Of a stretch of DNA of 64,000 bases, positions 61,493-64,000 are shown in pieces (positions within the stretch are counted from its first letter, which is position 1; every line of letters begins with the position of its first letter). The stretch is from the NCBI RefSeq assembly GCF_018919265.1, contig NZ_JAHLQO010000003.1, positions 248,001 to 312,000 of the forward strand, in the 5' to 3' direction. Source of the stretch: Peptoniphilus ovalis. Lineage in GTDB: Bacteria > Bacillota > Clostridia > Tissierellales > Peptoniphilaceae. A program made the position numbers and the translations under genes. The notes under the pieces are model-generated. The model worked only from the letters and a program-made list of their open reading frames with translations, was not told the origin of the DNA and did no database searches.

Positions 61493-61690
61493 AAAAAAAC
61501 GTCCTTCATCCTAAGGACGAAAGACGCGGTACCACCTTAATTTTTATTTTTTCAAATAAACACTCTCTATCTTTAACGAGATAAGTCGTCTAAAGCTACT
61601 AAATTCACCTTAGAAGCAAAAAAGCTACAATTATAAAAAATATAGAAACCTTCCACCAGACAGTTCCTCTCTAAGTATAAATTTTTATAA
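61493..61690 (-). promoter_or_regulatory. T-box riboswitch controlling valS-folC
   Basis: Minus strand: the leader starts near CTTAGAGAGGAAC (AGAGAG motif, stem I closed by CTTAGA/TCTAAG), carries the invariant T-box AAGGTGGTACCGCG (61525-61538) and ends with the terminator stem CGTCCTT/AAGGACG plus seven T (61493-61519). A GUA (Val) triplet at 61626-61628 on the 3' side of stem I is the best candidate specifier. Uncharged tRNA-Val should favour the antiterminator and valS expression. Confidence 0.95.
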
Positions 61691-61705
61691 CCCTCTTTTT
61701 TATTA

Positions 61706-61734
61706 CTTATATATTATTTGTTCTCTATTGTCAT
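61706..61734 (-). promoter_or_regulatory. Probable promoter of the valS T-box transcript
   Basis: ATGACA (61729-61734), 17-bp spacer, TATAAG (61706-61711), minus strand, inside the 3' end of the upstream gene. Confidence 0.5.
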
Positions 61735-62367
61735 ATTTTGACTAGGCTGTAAAAAAGTTGTGAAACTTTTATCTGATTTAACTTCAGCTTTTTTCAAAAA
61801 CACTTTTACTTTTTCATAATTTTCTAGTCCTCTTATAATTTCTTTTTCTTTTTGATGATCAGTTGGACTAGAAGTAAATATTCGTATTTTTAAATCCTTT
61901 ATTTCATTTCCATTTTCATCTTCAAAAACAAGAATATATTCTGAGGTCATGAGATTTTTTTCATTTGAATAAGTATTAATTTCTAATAATAACTCTCCAT
62001 TATTGAAACTTATTGGCTTTATAATGCTAGAAATAAAGCTTAAATCAATTTCTTTTGTGACAACTTCATCATTCATAGGTCCTAAAAATCCAAAAGCCCT
62101 AACTACATTGTCATATTCTTTTTTTATAATGCTCTCAACCTCTGGGCTGTTAAATTTAAAATTATAACTCTCAATTAAATCTTTATAGCTAAGTTCAAAA
62201 TTATCATTTGAAGTATAAATTTCAGTTGGCCCATCAGCTCCACCGATTATTCCAATTGCACTAGCTTCATCATTTTTTATATTTTTGTATGGAAAATAAT
62301 TTAAAATAAAAATTCCTACAATTCCTATTAAAAATGTTATTACTATTGCAGTTATGATTTTTCTCAT
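61714..62367 (-). CDS. Membrane-anchored protein with an IGIIGGADGPT motif (decarboxylase beta-subunit-like)
   Basis: About 217 residues: a basic start, one membrane helix (about 5-24), then SAIGIIGGADGPTEIY (about 37-52) and a soluble extracytoplasmic domain of unknown type. The GGADGPT motif is otherwise a hallmark of the sodium-translocating decarboxylase beta subunit (OadB/GcdB), whose ten-helix body is absent here. ATG at 62367 follows GGAGGG; the upstream in-frame TTG overlaps that site. A smaller protein with a degenerate form of the motif is encoded 170 bases upstream. Confidence 0.75.
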   Translation of the reverse strand: MRKIITAIVITFLIGIVGIFILNYFPYKNIKNDEASAIGIIGGADGPTEIYTSNDNFELSYKDLIESYNFKFNSPEVESIIKKEYDNVVRAFGFLGPMNDEVVTKEIDLSFISSIIKPISFNNGELLLEINTYSNEKNLMTSEYILVFEDENGNEIKDLKIRIFTSSPTDHQKEKEIIRGLENYEKVKVFLKKAEVKSDKSFTTFLQPSQNMTIENK

Positions 62368-62537
62368 ATTTCCCTCCAATAATATATAAAGAAGATATCA
62401 CAAAACAACTTAATAAGTCAATAACAACCTTATTTATCAATATATAAATACTGTTTTCAATATAGTACATTTATTCTACAGATTTTTATTTTTCTCTTTT
62501 GATGTATAATTAGAACTTCCTATTTTATAAAATTATC

Positions 62538-62726
62538 TCACTTAAAATCTTCTACATCATCAATTGTTTTAATTTCTTCTGAATCTAGACTTCCAGCAAT
62601 TATTCCAATAGAAGCTACTTCACTTGGCTTTCCATATTTAATTCTCATATATAGAACATCAATTAATTTAATAATTAAAAATAAAGAAATGATAAATAAA
62701 GGCAATAATAAAATTAATTTTTTCAT
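62538..62726 (-). CDS. Small membrane protein with a degenerate decarboxylase beta-like motif
   Basis: A 62-residue protein: one membrane helix (about 3-25), then VASIGIIAGSLDSEEIKT. The ASIGII start matches the motif of the neighbouring gene, but GGADGPT has decayed to AGSLDSE. The ribosome binding site is weak; it starts 14 bases after trpS. It is either a short functional membrane peptide or a relic of a duplicated gene. Confidence 0.6.
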   Translation of the reverse strand: MKKLILLLPLFIISLFLIIKLIDVLYMRIKYGKPSEVASIGIIAGSLDSEEIKTIDDVEDFK

Positions 62727-62740
62727 ATTAAATTCTAAAT

Positions 62741-63730
62741 CTATCTAGGTATAAATCCAACTTTCTTATATACTTTTCTAAGCATTTTATTTGCAAGATA
62801 GCTTGCCTTATCTGCTCCTTCTTTATAAACTTTTTCTAGATATTCCTTGTCATTTCTAATTTCTTTATATCTTTCACGAAGTGGTCTAAGTCCTTCAACT
62901 ACTACTTCTCCTAAGTCTTCTTTAAATTCTCCATAGCCAAGATTTTCATATTTCTTTACAATTTCTTCTGGACTCATACCTGAGAAAGAAGCGTGAATAT
63001 TTATTAAGTTTTTAAGTCCAGGTTGATCATCTGAATAATTAAATTCTCCAGATGAATCAGTTACTGCTCTTTTGATTTTCTTTCTTGTATCATCTTCTGA
63101 ATCGAGAATTAATATAAAGGCATCTTTATTTGAATCAGATTTACTCATTTTTGCACTTGGATCCTTAAGTGACATTATTCTCGCACCAACTTTTGGTGTC
63201 ATTATTTCAGGAATTGTAAATGTGTCTGAATATCTTGAGTTAAATCTTTGAGCTAAATCTCTTGTTATTTCAATATGTTGCTTTTGATCTTCTCCAACTG
63301 GAACATAAGAAGTTCCATATAGAAGAATATCAGCTGCCATAAGTACTGGGTAATTTAAAAGTCCTGCTTGCACATCAGTATATTTTTTTGACTTGTCTTT
63401 AAATTGAGTCATTCTTTGAAGTTGACCAAGACCAGTGATAGTGTTTAAAACCCAAGCAAGTTCAGCATGTTGTGGCACATGTGATTGAATATAAATTATT
63501 CCCTTTTCAGGATCAAGTCCTGCTGCAAGGTAAAGTGAAAGTACATCTAATGTGTTTTTTCTAAGATCCTTTGGCTCTTGAGGAACTGTTATTGCATGCA
63601 TATCAGCTATACAATAGAGACAATTATATTCATCTTGAAGCCCTATAAAATTTTTTAAGGCTCCTATATAATTTCCAATAGTGAGTGAACCTGAAGGTTG
63701 AATCCCACTATAAACTATTTTCTTATCCAT
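62741..63730 (-). CDS. trpS: Tryptophan-tRNA ligase
   Basis: A 329-residue class I synthetase. The HIGH-like motif is in GIQPSGSLTIGNYIGAL (about 9-25) and the KMSKS motif in AKMSKSDSN (about 193-201); YPVLMAADILLY lies in between. Its ATG overlaps the stop of the upstream CPBP gene by eight bases. No T-box is seen upstream because the start lies within the preceding gene. Confidence 0.97.
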   Translation of the reverse strand: MDKKIVYSGIQPSGSLTIGNYIGALKNFIGLQDEYNCLYCIADMHAITVPQEPKDLRKNTLDVLSLYLAAGLDPEKGIIYIQSHVPQHAELAWVLNTITGLGQLQRMTQFKDKSKKYTDVQAGLLNYPVLMAADILLYGTSYVPVGEDQKQHIEITRDLAQRFNSRYSDTFTIPEIMTPKVGARIMSLKDPSAKMSKSDSNKDAFILILDSEDDTRKKIKRAVTDSSGEFNYSDDQPGLKNLINIHASFSGMSPEEIVKKYENLGYGEFKEDLGEVVVEGLRPLRERYKEIRNDKEYLEKVYKEGADKASYLANKMLRKVYKKVGFIPR

Positions 63731-64000
63731 TTAATTTTTCCTTCTTTCTTTCTAAATAAAACATAATTAAAATACTAATAACTTCTATAAGTGTAACAAT
63801 AAAACTTCCCTCTGGTCCGTACACTTTATCACATATATTTGTATTTAATATTTCAAAATTTAATAAACTATTAAAACCATTAAACCCACTCACAGGTAAA
63901 CCATAAATAATTGCCATGGAAAAATTCCAACCTGCGTGAGCTCCACTGCATAACATGATATCTTCTTTATAAAATAATAATTTAGCAAAAAATATTCCAA
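63723..64000 (-). CDS. CPBP-family intramembrane metalloprotease (C-terminal part)
   Basis: The last 92 codons of a gene that continues past the window end. FAKLLFYKED followed by LCSGAHAGWNFSMAIIYGLPVSG holds the conserved His and Asn of the fourth CPBP (Abi/Rce1) motif, then a hydrophobic helix (FIVTLIEVISILIMFYLE) and a Lys-rich tail. Such proteins are membrane proteases or bacteriocin self-immunity factors. It overlaps trpS by eight bases. Confidence 0.75.
   Translation of the reverse strand, partial: GIFFAKLLFYKEDIMLCSGAHAGWNFSMAIIYGLPVSGFNGFNSLLNFEILNTNICDKVYGPEGSFIVTLIEVISILIMFYLERKKEKLNG

Overview
The window is about 64 kb of AT-rich chromosome. It encodes a low-GC, Gram-positive, strictly fermentative bacterium of the Clostridia/Tissierellia type. 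Several traits point to the amino-acid-fermenting anaerobic cocci (Peptoniphilaceae and relatives): an IspH-ribosomal protein S1 fusion behind cmk-plsC, a CD1247-type protein, a complete histidine-to-glutamate pathway that drains its one-carbon unit through formate-THF ligase, a T-box on valS, and strong AGGAGG ribosome binding sites. The family is an inference and the genus cannot be settled from this sequence. No insertion sequence, prophage, CRISPR array or rRNA was seen; there is one tRNA (Cys).

Layout. 1-5.2 kb: the 5' part of a LysR regulator, an isocitrate/isopropylmalate dehydrogenase-family enzyme, and cmk-plsC-ispH/rpsA. 5.26-17.9 kb: one tightly packed run of 16 genes on the minus strand, from a strong promoter at 17.95 kb to a terminator at 5.2 kb (asp23-like, nusB, xseA, xseB, ispA, tlyA, recN, NUDIX, pnp, pdp, M50 protease, scpA, scpB, rluB, mnmM, BaiN-like flavoprotein). 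18-22.7 kb: an SGNH hydrolase, a PilO-like membrane protein and four prepilin-like proteins without a motor, followed by efp and a CD1247-domain gene. 22.7-25.1 kb: radC, maf, a Gx transporter, a NusG-II protein and tRNA-Cys. 25.3-31.7 kb (plus strand): threonine operon lysC-asd-hom-thrC/thrB fusion-ECF S component behind a consensus promoter.

31.7-44.9 kb is the histidine utilisation region: hutH, ftcD, fhs, fchA and a GlmL-like gene on the minus strand, a YuiF-like probable histidine carrier, hutI, and hutU on the opposite strand. Together they take histidine through urocanate, imidazolonepropionate and formiminoglutamate to glutamate. The formimino group passes to THF and is recovered as ammonia, formate and ATP (FolD is not in the window). 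GlmL suggests that glutamate continues through glutamate mutase. The promoters of hutH, the carrier, a distal hutU promoter and the yfcC operon each carry a closely related cre-like 14-mer at or just after the start site. hutI has an attenuator-like leader.

44.9-64 kb: a LURP-one protein; a LysR/YfcC/M20 amidohydrolase module; a secreted Lys/Glu-rich protein with copper-amine-oxidase-like and FIVAR-like segments; a MerR/MATE pair sharing a 19-bp-spacer MerR promoter; a three-gene module (CC/Se-motif protein, MoxR-like ATPase, VWA-like protein); cstA; folC and valS behind a T-box and a further structured leader; two small membrane proteins carrying a motif normally found in sodium-pumping decarboxylase beta subunits; trpS; and the C-terminal part of a CPBP protease.

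Candidates for an undescribed system, in order of preference: the CC/Se-MoxR-VWA module, the structured RNA between the valS T-box and its start codon, the orphan decarboxylase-beta motif proteins, the motorless prepilin cluster, and the cre-like hut regulon with its attenuator.
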